A DNA stretch of 64,000 nucleotides from Collinsella sp. (GCA_019414265.1 DXMJ01000008.1:9859-73858), one strand, 5' to 3'; positions 53,201-62,429 are shown, counted from the first letter of the stretch. Numbers and translations are program-made. The notes: a model not told the origin generated them from the sequence alone.

Positions 53201-54268
53201 TTGGATAAGAACGAGCTGCAAAAGCGTATGGAACAGGCTATTCGCCTGACTGCCCCCGGCCAGCCGATCCGCACCGCCCTCGACATGATCATTGCTGGTC
53301 ACCTGGGCGCTCTTATTTGCGTCGGCGACACCGAAAACGTACTCGCTGCCGGTAACGACGGCTTCCCGCTCAACATTTCGTTTACCTCGAACCGCCTGTT
53401 CGAGCTTTCCAAGATGGACGGTGCCATCGTCATCGATGGCGACCTCACCCAGATCCTGCGCGCCAACTTCCACCTCAATCCCGATCCCTCGCTCGCCACG
53501 AGTGAAACGGGCATGCGTCACCGTACTGCCGCTCGCATGTCGGTGCTCACCGACGCCATCGTGATCTCGGTTTCGGCTCGTCGTGCCGTCGTCAACGTGT
53601 ACGTCCACGGCAAGAGCTACGAGATCCAGCCCGTCACCACCATCATGAGCTCGGTCAACCAGCTCGTCGCCACGCTCCAGACTACCCGTCAGTCGCTCGA
53701 TCGCTCCCTGCTGCGCCTGACGGCCCTCGAGCTCGACGACTACGTTACGCTCGCCGACATCACCGGCATTTTCTCGAGTTTCGAGATCATGCAGCAGGCA
53801 AAGACTGAGCTTAAGGATTGCATTGTCAAGTTGGGCAACCAGGGCAAGCTCGTGCAGATGCAGCTCGAGCAGCTCGCCGGCTCCAGCATGGATACCGAGT
53901 ACGACCTGATGATTCGCGACTACGCGAGCGATTCTTCCGAGGCCAATGCCGAAAAGATCCGCGCCAACCTGAGCCGTATGACGCCCAAGGACTTGTCCGA
54001 CCCGCAGCATGTGGCGGCGGTTCTGGGTTACGACGACCTGGACGAGGACTCCGTCATGACACCGCTGGGCCTGCGCACGCTTTCGCGCGTGTCCGTCGTG
54101 CGCGACGGCGTGGCCGAGAAAATCGTCGACGAGTATGGATCGCTGCAGGAGCTCATGGACGACATCAGCGAGGATCCGGAGCGCCTGGGCGACTTTGGCG
54201 TTAACAACCCTGCCATTCTTGCGGACTCCCTGTACCGCATGAAGGGCACCAAACAGGGGAACGCATAA
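53201..54268 (+). CDS. disA: DNA integrity scanning diadenylate cyclase DisA
   Basis: A 355-residue DisA that makes cyclic di-AMP and scans DNA for damage. The cyclase domain has the DGA motif (SKMDGAIVIDGD near residue 75) and RHR motif (TGMRHRTAARMS near residue 108). A helical linker (about 145-280) and a C-terminal helix-hairpin-helix region follow. The start is TTG 53201 with GGGAG 7 bases upstream; no ATG or GTG in frame is available nearby. ispD begins in the last base of its stop codon. Confidence 0.95.
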   Translation: MDKNELQKRMEQAIRLTAPGQPIRTALDMIIAGHLGALICVGDTENVLAAGNDGFPLNISFTSNRLFELSKMDGAIVIDGDLTQILRANFHLNPDPSLATSETGMRHRTAARMSVLTDAIVISVSARRAVVNVYVHGKSYEIQPVTTIMSSVNQLVATLQTTRQSLDRSLLRLTALELDDYVTLADITGIFSSFEIMQQAKTELKDCIVKLGNQGKLVQMQLEQLAGSSMDTEYDLMIRDYASDSSEANAEKIRANLSRMTPKDLSDPQHVAAVLGYDDLDEDSVMTPLGLRTLSRVSVVRDGVAEKIVDEYGSLQELMDDISEDPERLGDFGVNNPAILADSLYRMKGTKQGNA

Positions 54269-54996
54269 TGGCGCCCGTATGCGCCGTGGTCGTTGCCGGT
54301 GGCAGCGGCCAGCGCTTTGGTAACCCCGGTGGCAAGCAGCTCGTCAATGTAGCGGGTCGTCCGCTTATGAGCTGGTCCATCCGCGCGTTCGATCGTAGCG
54401 ACAAGGTCGGCCACATCGTGGTGGTGTGCCCTGCCGAGCGCCGTGCCGAGATGCGCCGCCTGGCCATCGACCCGTTTGACTATGACACGCCCATCAGTTT
54501 TGCCGATGCCGGCGATACCCGCCAGGACTCCACCCGTGCCGGCGTGCATGCGGTACCGGCGGGTTTCGAATATGTCGCCATCCACGACGGCGCCCGTCCG
54601 CTCATCACGACCGAGGCCATCGATCATGCGATCGACGTGCTTGTGGGCGACCGCTCGCTCGACGGCGTCGTGTGCGGCCAGCCCGCGATCGACACGCTCA
54701 AGATCGTCGACGGCGACAATATCGTCGAGACGCCGCCGCGCGAGCTCTACTGGGCCGCGCAGACGCCGCAGATCTTTAGCGTCGACGCCATGAAGCGCGC
54801 CCACACCGCAGCTATCACCGAGGGCTTTATCGGGACCGACGATTCTTCGCTGGTCGAGCGCATGGGCGCCCGCGTCCGCTGTGTCCAGAGCCCGCGCGAT
54901 AACCTTAAGGTGACGGTGCCCGAGGACCTGCGTCCCGTAACCGCGATTCTGCTTGGCCGCATGGCCGAGGGAGAGGACCTTCCCCATGTTCAGTAA
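54268..54996 (+). CDS. ispD: 2-C-methyl-D-erythritol 4-phosphate cytidylyltransferase
   Basis: A 242-residue MEP-pathway enzyme. The CTP-binding loop is VVVAGGSGQRFGNPGGKQ near residue 6. DGARPLIT near 108 and TDDSSLVERMG near 190 complete the active site. The start ATG overlaps the disA stop by one base (TAATG) and the gene overlaps ispF by 11 bases, implying tight co-translation. Together with ispF and the distant ispE it shows that the organism makes isoprenoids by the MEP route. Confidence 0.96.
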   Translation: MAPVCAVVVAGGSGQRFGNPGGKQLVNVAGRPLMSWSIRAFDRSDKVGHIVVVCPAERRAEMRRLAIDPFDYDTPISFADAGDTRQDSTRAGVHAVPAGFEYVAIHDGARPLITTEAIDHAIDVLVGDRSLDGVVCGQPAIDTLKIVDGDNIVETPPRELYWAAQTPQIFSVDAMKRAHTAAITEGFIGTDDSSLVERMGARVRCVQSPRDNLKVTVPEDLRPVTAILLGRMAEGEDLPHVQ

Positions 54997-55480
54997 CCTG
55001 CGCATTGGCCACGGCTACGACGTCCACCGTTTGGTGGAGGGGCGTCGATGTATCATCGGCGGGGTCGACATTCCCTACGAGCGCGGCCTGCTGGGCCACT
55101 CGGATGCCGATGTGCTCGCGCATGCCTTGGCCGACGCCATTCTGGGCGCCTGCCGCGGGGGAGACATCGGCAGGCTATTTCCCGACACCGATCCCGCCTA
55201 CGAGGGTGCCGATTCGATGGTGCTGCTCGCTCGCGTGATGGACTATGCGCGCGAGCTGGGCTTTGAGTTTGTCGATGCCGATTGCACCATTGCCTGTCAG
55301 CAACCCAAGATCACTCCGCACCGCGATGCCATGCGCGCCAACCTTGCCCATGCCCTGGGCGTTGACGTCGAAAACGTGGGCGTCGCCGCCACTACGACCG
55401 AAAAGCTCGGTTGGGAAGGCCAGGGCGAGGGAATCGGTGCCTGGGCCGTCTGCCTGCTACAGAAAACCGTTAAGGAGTAA
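54986..55480 (+). CDS. ispF: 2-C-methyl-D-erythritol 2,4-cyclodiphosphate synthase
   Basis: A 164-residue trimeric synthase. The zinc ligands are D and H of GYDVHRLVEG (residues about 9-11) and the histidine in GLLGHSDADVLAHALADA. The ATTTEKLGWEGQGEGI loop near the C-terminus is conserved. ATG 54986 lies inside the end of ispD with GAGGGAGAGG upstream. cysS follows after only 3 bases. Confidence 0.96.
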   Translation: MFSNLRIGHGYDVHRLVEGRRCIIGGVDIPYERGLLGHSDADVLAHALADAILGACRGGDIGRLFPDTDPAYEGADSMVLLARVMDYARELGFEFVDADCTIACQQPKITPHRDAMRANLAHALGVDVENVGVAATTTEKLGWEGQGEGIGAWAVCLLQKTVKE

Positions 55481-55483
55481 CGA

Positions 55484-56950
55484 ATGCGTATCTACAACAG
55501 CGCTACCCATAAAAAGGAAGAGTTCCAGCCCATCGAGTCCGGCAAGGTCCGCATGTACGTGTGCGGCCCCACGGTCTACGACAACATCCACATCGGCAAT
55601 GCCCGCACGTTCATCAGCTTTGACGTGATTCGTCGCTGGCTCATCGCGAGCGGCTACGAGGTCACGTTCGCCCAGAACCTCACCGATGTCGATGACAAGA
55701 TCATCAAGCGCGCCAACGAGCAGGGCCGAACGGCCGCCGAGGTCGCGACGGAGTTCTCCGACAAGTTTATCGGCGTCATGCGCGCCGCCAACGTGCTCGA
55801 TCCCGATGTGCGCCCCCGCGCCACCAAGGAGATCGGCCCCATGATCGCCATGATCAAGACGCTTATCGAGCAGGGCCACGCTTACGCAGCCGATAACGGC
55901 GATGTGTACTTTGCCGTGCGCAGCGATCCCAACTATGGTCAGGTCTCGGGCCGCAACATCGACGACCTTATGGTTGGCGCGCGCATCGAGGAGAACGAGG
56001 ACAAGAACGATCCGCTCGACTTTGCCCTGTGGAAGGCCGCTAAGCCCGGCGAACCCAGCTGGCCGAGCCCCTGGGGCGAAGGCCGTCCCGGTTGGCACAC
56101 CGAGTGCGCCGCCATGGTGCATCGCTACCTGGGCACTCCGATCGACATCCACGGCGGCGGCTCCGACCTTGCCTTCCCGCATCACGAGAACGAGTGCGCT
56201 CAGGCCACCTGCGCCTGGCACCAGGGCTTCTCCAACACCTGGATGCACACGGGCATGCTGCTGGTCGACGGCGAGAAGATGTCCAAGTCGCTCGGAAACT
56301 TCTTTACGCTGGCCGAGGTGCTCGAACAGCACTCTGCCGCGGCCCTGCGCCTGCTGATGCTGCAGACGAGTTATCGCTCGCCGCTTGACTTCTCCTGGGA
56401 GCGTCTGGATGGTGCCGAGAACTCGCTCACACGCATTGCCGGTACGGTCGAGAACCTGCGCTGGGCCGCGAACCATGCGACGGCCGATGCCGATGAGGCA
56501 GCATCCGAGGCGTTTGCCGCTAAGGCCGCCGAGGCCCGTGCCGCCTTTAAGGAGTGCATGGACGACGACTTTAACACTGCCGGTGCCATGGGTGCTGTCT
56601 TTGGCTTTGTGACCGAGTGCAACCAGTACCTGGAGCAGGCGGGCGACGCTGCCGACAAGGCCGCTGCGCTTGCTGCTGCCGATACGCTGGTCGAGCTGCT
56701 CGATACGTTTGGCGTCGAGCTCCCCGAGCCCAAGGTCGAGTTGCCGCTGGGCCTGCTGGGCGTTGCCGCCGGCCTGGTCGCCTACACGGGTGACGACGTG
56801 GACGAGGCCGCTGCCAAGATTCTCGAGGCCCGTGCCGAGGCCCGTGCCGCCAAGAACTGGGATCTGGCCGACGCCATCCGCGACCAGCTCAAGGACCTGG
56901 GCCTGACGATTGAAGATACGGCCGCGGGTACTCGTATTAAGAGTCTCTAG
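55484..56950 (+). CDS. cysS: cysteinyl-tRNA synthetase
   Basis: A 488-residue class I synthetase. CGPTVYDN has the zinc cysteine near residue 28, then HIGNARTF (HIGH motif). WHTECAAM and HHENECAQ provide the other zinc ligands. KMSKSLGNFF is the KMSKS loop near residue 268. The C-terminal helical domain is Ala-rich. AAGGAG precedes the ATG. It sits directly after ispF; the disA-ispD-ispF-cysS-rlmB-yacP order matches the syntenic block found in many Gram-positive genomes. Confidence 0.97.
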   Translation: MRIYNSATHKKEEFQPIESGKVRMYVCGPTVYDNIHIGNARTFISFDVIRRWLIASGYEVTFAQNLTDVDDKIIKRANEQGRTAAEVATEFSDKFIGVMRAANVLDPDVRPRATKEIGPMIAMIKTLIEQGHAYAADNGDVYFAVRSDPNYGQVSGRNIDDLMVGARIEENEDKNDPLDFALWKAAKPGEPSWPSPWGEGRPGWHTECAAMVHRYLGTPIDIHGGGSDLAFPHHENECAQATCAWHQGFSNTWMHTGMLLVDGEKMSKSLGNFFTLAEVLEQHSAAALRLLMLQTSYRSPLDFSWERLDGAENSLTRIAGTVENLRWAANHATADADEAASEAFAAKAAEARAAFKECMDDDFNTAGAMGAVFGFVTECNQYLEQAGDAADKAAALAAADTLVELLDTFGVELPEPKVELPLGLLGVAAGLVAYTGDDVDEAAAKILEARAEARAAKNWDLADAIRDQLKDLGLTIEDTAAGTRIKSL

Positions 56951-57093
56951 TATTTGTCGACCGTTCGAGGTGCGGCAGATTGCCTTGAAAGAGGAGGGCA
57001 TAGACCTGGTGGTCATGCCCAACGATTGAAAGGCAAGGTGCCGTGGCTCGGACGGTCGATTCTTGTTCGTTATCTATTTAAGGAGGCCGTTTT

Positions 57094-58014
57094 ATGGCCG
57101 ACAATCGCAAACGTGCACCGCGTGGAGGCAAGCAGGCTGCTTCTGGCTCGCGTCCGATTCGCCGCAACGACCGCGCTGCCACTCCCAAGGGCCAGCGCGA
57201 GCGCTCCCAAGCCCAGGCTGCGCGTTCGCAGCGAGATCGCAACCGCGACAACGTTCAGGTTCCCAAGGGCGAGTTTATCGAAGGTCGTCGTGCTGCCGCC
57301 GAGGCACTGCGTACCGGCTTTCCCGTCAAGTGCGCGCTCATCGCCGAGGGCGGGGAGCGCGATGCCGCCTTGTCGCGCCTGGTCGACGACCTCAACGCCG
57401 CGGACGTCCGCATTAAGTATGTGCCGCGCACGCAGCTCGATGCGCTGTCGAGCCATGGCGCTCACCAGGGCATTGCGCTCGAGGTGGGCAATTTCCCCTA
57501 TGCCGATGTCGCCGATATTCTCGATCGCGCGGGTGAAGGACCGGCGCTCGTCGTCGTGCTCGACCATGTGACCGACGATGGCAATTTTGGTGCGATCGTG
57601 CGCTCTGCCGAGGTCGTGGGCGCAGCGGGCGTCATCATTGCCAACAAGCGCGCCGCCGGTGTGACCGTGGGCAGCTACAAAACCTCCGCTGGTGCCGTCA
57701 TGCACCTGCCCATCGCGCAGGTTCCTAATATCGCCCGAGCGCTTGACGACCTCAAGGCCGCCGGCTTTTGGGTGGGCGGTGCTTCCGAGCACGCCGAGGG
57801 CAGCTGCTGGGATGCTCCCTTCGAGGGCCGCGTTGCGCTCGTCATGGGCTCCGAGGGCGACGGCATCTCGCGCCTGGTGCTCGAGAAATGCGACTTTTTG
57901 ACCAAGCTTCCCCAGCGCGGCATGACCGAGAGTCTCAACGTGGCCCAGGCGACCACCGCGCTGTGCTTTGAGTGGCTGCGCCGCAATGCCGGCGAGCTCA
58001 TGGGGGAGGAGTAG
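57094..58014 (+). CDS. rlmB: 23S rRNA 2'-O-ribose methyltransferase (RlmB/TrmH-like)
   Basis: A 306-residue SPOUT methyltransferase that likely modifies a guanosine in 23S rRNA. A basic, low-complexity N-terminal 60 residues precedes the substrate domain (EFIEGRRAAAEAL). The knotted catalytic domain has DHVTDDGNFGAIVRSAE, VMGSEGDGISRL and GMTESLNVAQAT, the three SpoU motifs. The start has AAGGAGGCC upstream. yacP follows after 3 bases. The basic leader probably aids rRNA binding. Confidence 0.93.
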   Translation: MADNRKRAPRGGKQAASGSRPIRRNDRAATPKGQRERSQAQAARSQRDRNRDNVQVPKGEFIEGRRAAAEALRTGFPVKCALIAEGGERDAALSRLVDDLNAADVRIKYVPRTQLDALSSHGAHQGIALEVGNFPYADVADILDRAGEGPALVVVLDHVTDDGNFGAIVRSAEVVGAAGVIIANKRAAGVTVGSYKTSAGAVMHLPIAQVPNIARALDDLKAAGFWVGGASEHAEGSCWDAPFEGRVALVMGSEGDGISRLVLEKCDFLTKLPQRGMTESLNVAQATTALCFEWLRRNAGELMGEE

Positions 58015-58017
58015 CGC

Positions 58018-58695
58018 ATGTCCAAGAAGAACCGCGCCAAGTCCAAGGCCAAGCGCTTTGGCGAGGGCTCGGCCAAGCCGATTGTTTCGGCCGCGACCTA
58101 TGGCGTGGGCGGCAATGCGTTTGCGCAGGCCATCGCCGACCCGGTCTCGACGGTGCACTCCAATAAGCCCGAGCTGCTGGTGGTCGACGGCTACAACGTG
58201 ATTCACTGCACGCCGCGCTACGAAAAGCTCGTCTACGACCATTCCGACGATCCATATTCCAGCGACGTCCACGATATGGCTCGTACTGCGCTTATCAACG
58301 ATGTCGCGGCGTTTGCCCAGGGCCGTTACGAGGCCGTGATCGTGTTCGACGGCGCGGGCAACATCTCCAACGAGCGCCCCAACCTACCGGCCCGCGGCGT
58401 GCGCATCGAGTTCTCGCCGACGGGCGTCTCTGCCGATACCGTGGTGCAGAAGCTCTGCATCGAGGCGCGTGAGGAAGGCCGCGCGTGCTCCGTGGTATCG
58501 AGTGACGGCACAATACAGGCCGTCGTCATGGGCAAGGGCGTCACGCGCATCTCGAGCCGTATGCTGGTGGACGAGATCAAACAGATCGACAACGACGTTC
58601 ACGAGGCCGAGGAAGCCCCGCAGATCAAGATGACCCTGGGCAGTCGCCTGAGCCCCGATGCCCTGGCCAAGCTCAAGGCCCTGCGCGGACGGTAG
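58018..58695 (+). CDS. NYN/PIN-like RNA nuclease (YacP/Rae1 family)
   Basis: A 225-residue protein with a basic N-terminal leader of about 50 residues, then the NYN domain LLVVDGYNVIHCTPRYE (first acidic motif near residue 59), VIVFDGAGN near 109, and SSDGTIQ near 160. In Bacillus, YacP (Rae1) is a ribosome-associated endoribonuclease. Position right after rlmB is conserved in Gram-positive bacteria. The start follows GGAGGAGTAGCGC. No typical terminator follows at once; a three-arm hairpin set lies at 58799-58837. Confidence 0.9.
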   Translation: MSKKNRAKSKAKRFGEGSAKPIVSAATYGVGGNAFAQAIADPVSTVHSNKPELLVVDGYNVIHCTPRYEKLVYDHSDDPYSSDVHDMARTALINDVAAFAQGRYEAVIVFDGAGNISNERPNLPARGVRIEFSPTGVSADTVVQKLCIEAREEGRACSVVSSDGTIQAVVMGKGVTRISSRMLVDEIKQIDNDVHEAEEAPQIKMTLGSRLSPDALAKLKALRGR

Positions 58696-58737
58696 GGGAG
58701 TTGCGGCAGAGAGCCGTTTCCTAGATTGGTCTACCCG

Positions 58738-58765
58738 CTGATTTGTAATCAGTGGGTTGCGGGTT
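58738..58765 (+). repeat. duplicate of the tRNA-Thr anticodon/variable/T-arm segment
   Basis: A 28-bp perfect copy of 58948-58975, inside tRNA-Thr, beginning CTGATTTGTAATCAG and ending GCGGGTT. It lies 210 bp upstream in the same orientation without the rest of the tRNA. It resembles an attachment-site scar. Confidence 0.75.
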
Positions 58766-58798
58766 TGCAGCTGTCAAAACGAATAGGTTTATGTTTTG

Positions 58799-58837
58799 AC
58801 GAACAGATAAAACTGTTCGTTCTGACGAACGGTTTTT
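58799..58837 (+). terminator. three-arm hairpin with T-run before tRNA-Thr
   Basis: ACGAACAG (58799-58806) can pair with CTGTTCGT (58813-58820), which can instead pair with ACGAAC (58825-58830) ahead of GG and TTTTT. The exclusive pairing resembles an antiterminator/terminator switch, and the second form would serve as terminator for the rlmB-yacP transcript. Confidence 0.5.
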
Positions 58838-58921
58838 GAGATGTGGTCGGTCGAAGGGCCTGTTGCGCCCCGTCCTCAATTCCTTTATCCTAAACAGGCT
58901 TCGCGCGAAAGCGCCAAGTGT

Positions 58922-58996
58922 GCCAGTGTGGCGCAACGGTAGCGCAACTGATTTGTAATCAGTGGGTTGCGGGTTCGATTCCTGTCACTGGCTCCA
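58922..58996 (+). tRNA. tRNA-Thr (TGT)
   Basis: Acceptor GCCAGTG pairs with CACTGGC. The anticodon loop TTTGTAA gives TGT. The T-arm is GCGGGTTCGATTCCTGT. CCA is encoded at 58994-58996. Confidence 0.95.
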
Positions 58997-59110
58997 TGAG
59001 AGTTTCGGGCTCTGTCTCTATATGGGACAGAGCCCGTTTCTATTTAGGTGGTGCGCCATCGGGTTAGCGCCCATCCCGTTTTTGGTTTGTCTCGTCCTCC
59101 AGTTTGTCTA

Positions 59111-59237
59111 AATCTGTAACACCAAGACCGATATTCGGCATCTAACTGTTACAGATTGAGATGAAACTTAGGGTGTTTTAGGAATATCTTGATCTGTAAC
59201 ATGTAGAAGCGGAATAGGCCTCTTGCTGTTGCAGATC
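59111..59237. repeat. two tandem 47-nt imperfect palindromes
   Basis: Copy 1 (59111-59157) has perfect 11-bp ends AATCTGTAACA/TGTTACAGATT. Copy 2 (59191-59237) has GATCTGTAACA/TGTTGCAGATC with one mismatch. They start exactly 80 bp apart. The rest of 58997-59529 shows a 30-bp repeat at 59308 and no gene. Confidence 0.65.
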
Positions 59238-59307
59238 GAGACAAGGGCGGGCGCGGATCTGGATGTCCTGCTCGAGCGTGGATTTCTGGATACGCGAGCG
59301 AAGAAAA

Positions 59308-59337
59308 TCTCCCGACCGGAGAACGAGCGTGGATAAT
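59308..59337 (+). repeat. 30-bp repeat, left copy beside the beta-glucoside locus
   Basis: Matches 63359-63388 at 27 of 30 positions in the same orientation; starts TCTCCCG and ends GAGCGTGGATAAT. Confidence 0.65.
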
Positions 59338-59529
59338 TAACTTGGATAGGGAGCTAAGGTAAACACCGATTGTCTATCGACGGCTTTAGAAACAACGGCC
59401 CCGATTTCATTGTGGAATCGGGGCCGTTTGTGCCTCAGGAATCCGAATGGATTAATCGAGCTCCTAAGGAACTTCTTGGGTTCTTGCTAATGGTCTGCCG
59501 AGGATGTCCCCAATGCAAACAGCGGGCAT

Positions 59530-60930
59530 CTACTCAATATAGCTGGGGTTCTTCTTGATGATCACGCGTGCAGCGATGAAGGAGACGACGATGGCGATGA
59601 TGGCGACAACGCATGCCAGCACGAAGTTACCCATGGACCCATCGGGAGCGATAAAGATGAGTGCCGAAAGAAGGCCGGGGCATGCTCCCGCAACATACTC
59701 TTTCAGAACAAAGATGCCTGCAGGGAGTCCAGCGCAGAGCGCGCCGATTGCCGTGCCGACAAGCAGGCGGGGACGCTCGATGAGGCAACCGTAGAACGCG
59801 GGCTCGGTTACGCCACAGAGTGCGGTGACGGCAACCGTGGTGACCATACCCCTCTTCTCTTTGTTTCCCTTCATGGCAGTTGCCAGGGCGAGGCTCGTGC
59901 CGCCAATGCAGAGGTTCGAGATGAATCCAAAGATAATGGGTGCCCAACCGAGCTGCGCCAGGCTCGTAACTTCGATTGCGATGTAAGCCTTATCGAGACC
60001 GAGCATGACGAAATAGGGGTTAAGGGCTGCCAGGATCGGAGTAGCGATAAATGCCACGTTGTCCATAAGCCACGTGACGGCATCGCTCAGCGCGTAGCCC
60101 ATCATGCTGCCGGCGGGGCCAAGGATAATAAGCTCGACGGGCACGACGATGATCATGGTGAGCAGCGGCTTCAAGAACAGTTTGGTAACGTCGGGAATAA
60201 TCTTCTGAAGGCCGCGGTCGACAAAGTACATGAATACAACGCCCAGTACGATGGGCACTACCGTACTCGAATAGTCGTTCGTCGGGATGGGAATACCAAG
60301 AAAGTCGAGACCCTCGGCACCGCTAATGGACGAGCTGATCATGATCGCGCCCAGCAATGCGCCCATGATGGGCTGCATCTTCATGACGGCCGCGAGCTGA
60401 TAACCAAGATAAACGGGTAAGAAGCTAAACGAAGCGCTAAAGATCGCCAACAGGACCTGGGCGGTTCCGCTATCGGTGCTCAATCCGCAATAATTGACCA
60501 GGAGATTCTTGATCGAAAGAATGAGTCCGCCAACGATGAGCGCCGGGACGATGGGCATGAATACCTGTGCAGAGACGTTCCCGAATTTCTCAATCAAGCC
60601 CATGGCGGTGTTACCGCTTTTAATGCCTTCTGCAAGGTCTTTGGCGGTTTGGGCATCGTCGGCAACCGTGCCACCGCCGACTTCGATTCCCGCGAAGTCG
60701 AGGAAGTCGTTGTAAGCCTCGGTGACGTTGGGGCCGATGATCACCTGAAGCTGGCCACCGCTGACTACTGCCCCGAGCGCCTGATCGGCCGATTTGGCGA
60801 GCTGGAGATCGATGATCGAGGTGTCTCGTGCGTCGATGCGAAGGCGCGTCGCACAATGAGTTACCGATGTAATGTTCTCTTTGCCGCCAACAGCCTTTAG
60901 GACTGTTTCGGACATTGCCTGATATTTCAT
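59530..60930 (-). CDS. PTS beta-glucoside-type EIIBC component
   Basis: A 466-residue sugar permease of the phosphotransferase system. The N-terminal EIIB domain has the phosphorylated cysteine in VTHCATRLR near residue 26. EIIC follows from about residue 105 with around ten helices, including GGLILSIKNLL and AALNPYFVMLGLDKAYI. No EIIA domain is fused at the C-terminus, so EIIA must be supplied from elsewhere. It likely imports a beta-glucoside and phosphorylates it for the 6-phospho-beta-glucosidase encoded 9 bases upstream. The start has TTAGGAGAAAG before it. Confidence 0.92.
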   Translation of the reverse strand: MKYQAMSETVLKAVGGKENITSVTHCATRLRIDARDTSIIDLQLAKSADQALGAVVSGGQLQVIIGPNVTEAYNDFLDFAGIEVGGGTVADDAQTAKDLAEGIKSGNTAMGLIEKFGNVSAQVFMPIVPALIVGGLILSIKNLLVNYCGLSTDSGTAQVLLAIFSASFSFLPVYLGYQLAAVMKMQPIMGALLGAIMISSSISGAEGLDFLGIPIPTNDYSSTVVPIVLGVVFMYFVDRGLQKIIPDVTKLFLKPLLTMIIVVPVELIILGPAGSMMGYALSDAVTWLMDNVAFIATPILAALNPYFVMLGLDKAYIAIEVTSLAQLGWAPIIFGFISNLCIGGTSLALATAMKGNKEKRGMVTTVAVTALCGVTEPAFYGCLIERPRLLVGTAIGALCAGLPAGIFVLKEYVAGACPGLLSALIFIAPDGSMGNFVLACVVAIIAIVVSFIAARVIIKKNPSYIE

Positions 60931-60939
60931 CTCTTTCTC

Positions 60940-62358
60940 CTAACCTTCCTGCTCCTGATACTTCGAGATAAGGTCTCGGTACCAATACCAGCTCTTTTTG
61001 GGGGTGCGCTCCAGATTGTTCTCGAAGTCGATATGGACAAGTCCGTATCGTTTTTCGTAGCCGTTGATCCAGCTATACAGATCCATCGTCGACCAGAGGT
61101 AGTAGCCCTCAACGCGCGCGCCGTCGCGCTTAGCCCTCATCATGTGCTCGATGAACTGGCCCAGAAGCTCGATGCGGTCATCATCGTGGATCATTCCGTC
61201 TGCGTCTGGTTGCTCATAGGCGCCATGTCCGTTTTCCGTAATAAAGATGCGGGGCGCGTCATAGCGCTCGTGGACATCCATGATGGTTGAATACATGCAA
61301 CCTGGGAGTATTTCGCGGCCCCATTTATTGCGGGGAACATTGCTGTCGCGGGCGCTTTCAAACAAGGGCGCAATGCATTTTCCTTCGACCTTTTTGCTCG
61401 AACCGCCCTTATTGTTCGCCGAAACGGCAAGCTCTCCACCGTGCCAGTCGGTTACATACTCTCGGCAATACACGTTGAGTCCAATAAAATCGACTTTACC
61501 GTCTCTGAATTCTTCTACGTCATTTGGGGATCGATAGAGCGAGACGCCAAGTTTTTCAAGGATTTCGTCCATTTCTGGCGGCAGTTGACCCTGAAGCGCT
61601 GGTGCCAGAATCATGCGATTGGCGAAAAAGTCTGCGTATCGAAATACGTCATCAGGGTGCTCGGTTGCCGGGTCGAGTTCGACAACGCCGCCATCGTGGA
61701 CGGCGCCGATGATGCCGTCGTAGCCCATTTGACGATATGTTCGGACTGCGAGTGCGCTTGCGCGCATCAGGTTGTACTGAAACTGCATGTACGACTGAAC
61801 GTCGAGCGATCGATTGGGGGGATAGTTGCCCAACATGTTTACGCAGTAGCTGTAGAAATGCGGCTCGTTAACGGTAGCCCAGATTTTGACGCGGTCTCCA
61901 AAGCGCTCAAAGCAAATCTTGGCGTATTTGCAGAACCACTCTGCCATGTCATTGTTCAGCCATCCGCCTTTGCAAGCAAGCGTGAATGGCAGATCGTAAT
62001 GGAACAGCGTAACGTTGGGCTCTATGCCATTTTCGAGGCAGCAATCAATGACCCGATTATAAAAATCGATACCCTCTTCATTCACTTCGCCGATACCCGT
62101 GGGGATGATTCGACTCCATGAAAGAGAGAAGCGATAGGTGTTTTGTCCGCCTTCTTTCATCATGCGGATATCTTCTTCATAGCGATGGTAGAAGTCGCAA
62201 GATACATCACCGTCAACATGGTTGATGTTCTTATTGCTTGTGTGGCTAAAGAAATCCCACTCGCCAAGGCCTTTGCCGTCTTCGTTCCAGGCACCCTCGC
62301 ACTGATAAGACGCCGTGGCGGAACCCCAGAGAAACGGCATGTTGTTCACGTTGCCCAT
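60940..62358 (-). CDS. 6-phospho-beta-glucosidase (GH1)
   Basis: A 472-residue glycoside hydrolase family 1 enzyme that splits the phosphorylated beta-glucoside delivered by the PTS. FLWGSATASYQCEGAW opens the barrel. The acid/base glutamate is in ATVNEPHFY near residue 171, and the nucleophile glutamate is in IFITENGHGAY near 368. The phosphate-binding C-terminal segment around GYEKRYGLVHIDFE is typical. The start at 62358 is preferred because GGAAAGGGG lies just upstream; 62376 is also in frame. It is the first gene of the operon with EIIBC. Confidence 0.95.
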   Translation of the reverse strand: MGNVNNMPFLWGSATASYQCEGAWNEDGKGLGEWDFFSHTSNKNINHVDGDVSCDFYHRYEEDIRMMKEGGQNTYRFSLSWSRIIPTGIGEVNEEGIDFYNRVIDCCLENGIEPNVTLFHYDLPFTLACKGGWLNNDMAEWFCKYAKICFERFGDRVKIWATVNEPHFYSYCVNMLGNYPPNRSLDVQSYMQFQYNLMRASALAVRTYRQMGYDGIIGAVHDGGVVELDPATEHPDDVFRYADFFANRMILAPALQGQLPPEMDEILEKLGVSLYRSPNDVEEFRDGKVDFIGLNVYCREYVTDWHGGELAVSANNKGGSSKKVEGKCIAPLFESARDSNVPRNKWGREILPGCMYSTIMDVHERYDAPRIFITENGHGAYEQPDADGMIHDDDRIELLGQFIEHMMRAKRDGARVEGYYLWSTMDLYSWINGYEKRYGLVHIDFENNLERTPKKSWYWYRDLISKYQEQEG

Positions 62359-62429
62359 GAATCCCCTTTCCATCATTCAACACGGTGGATACGTGTGGCG
62401 GAATTACGATTAAGATGACGTCAACTGAT

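Noticed and set aside
59111..59237. CRISPR array
   Set aside because: Only two repeat units, each internally palindromic with differing centres; no cas genes.
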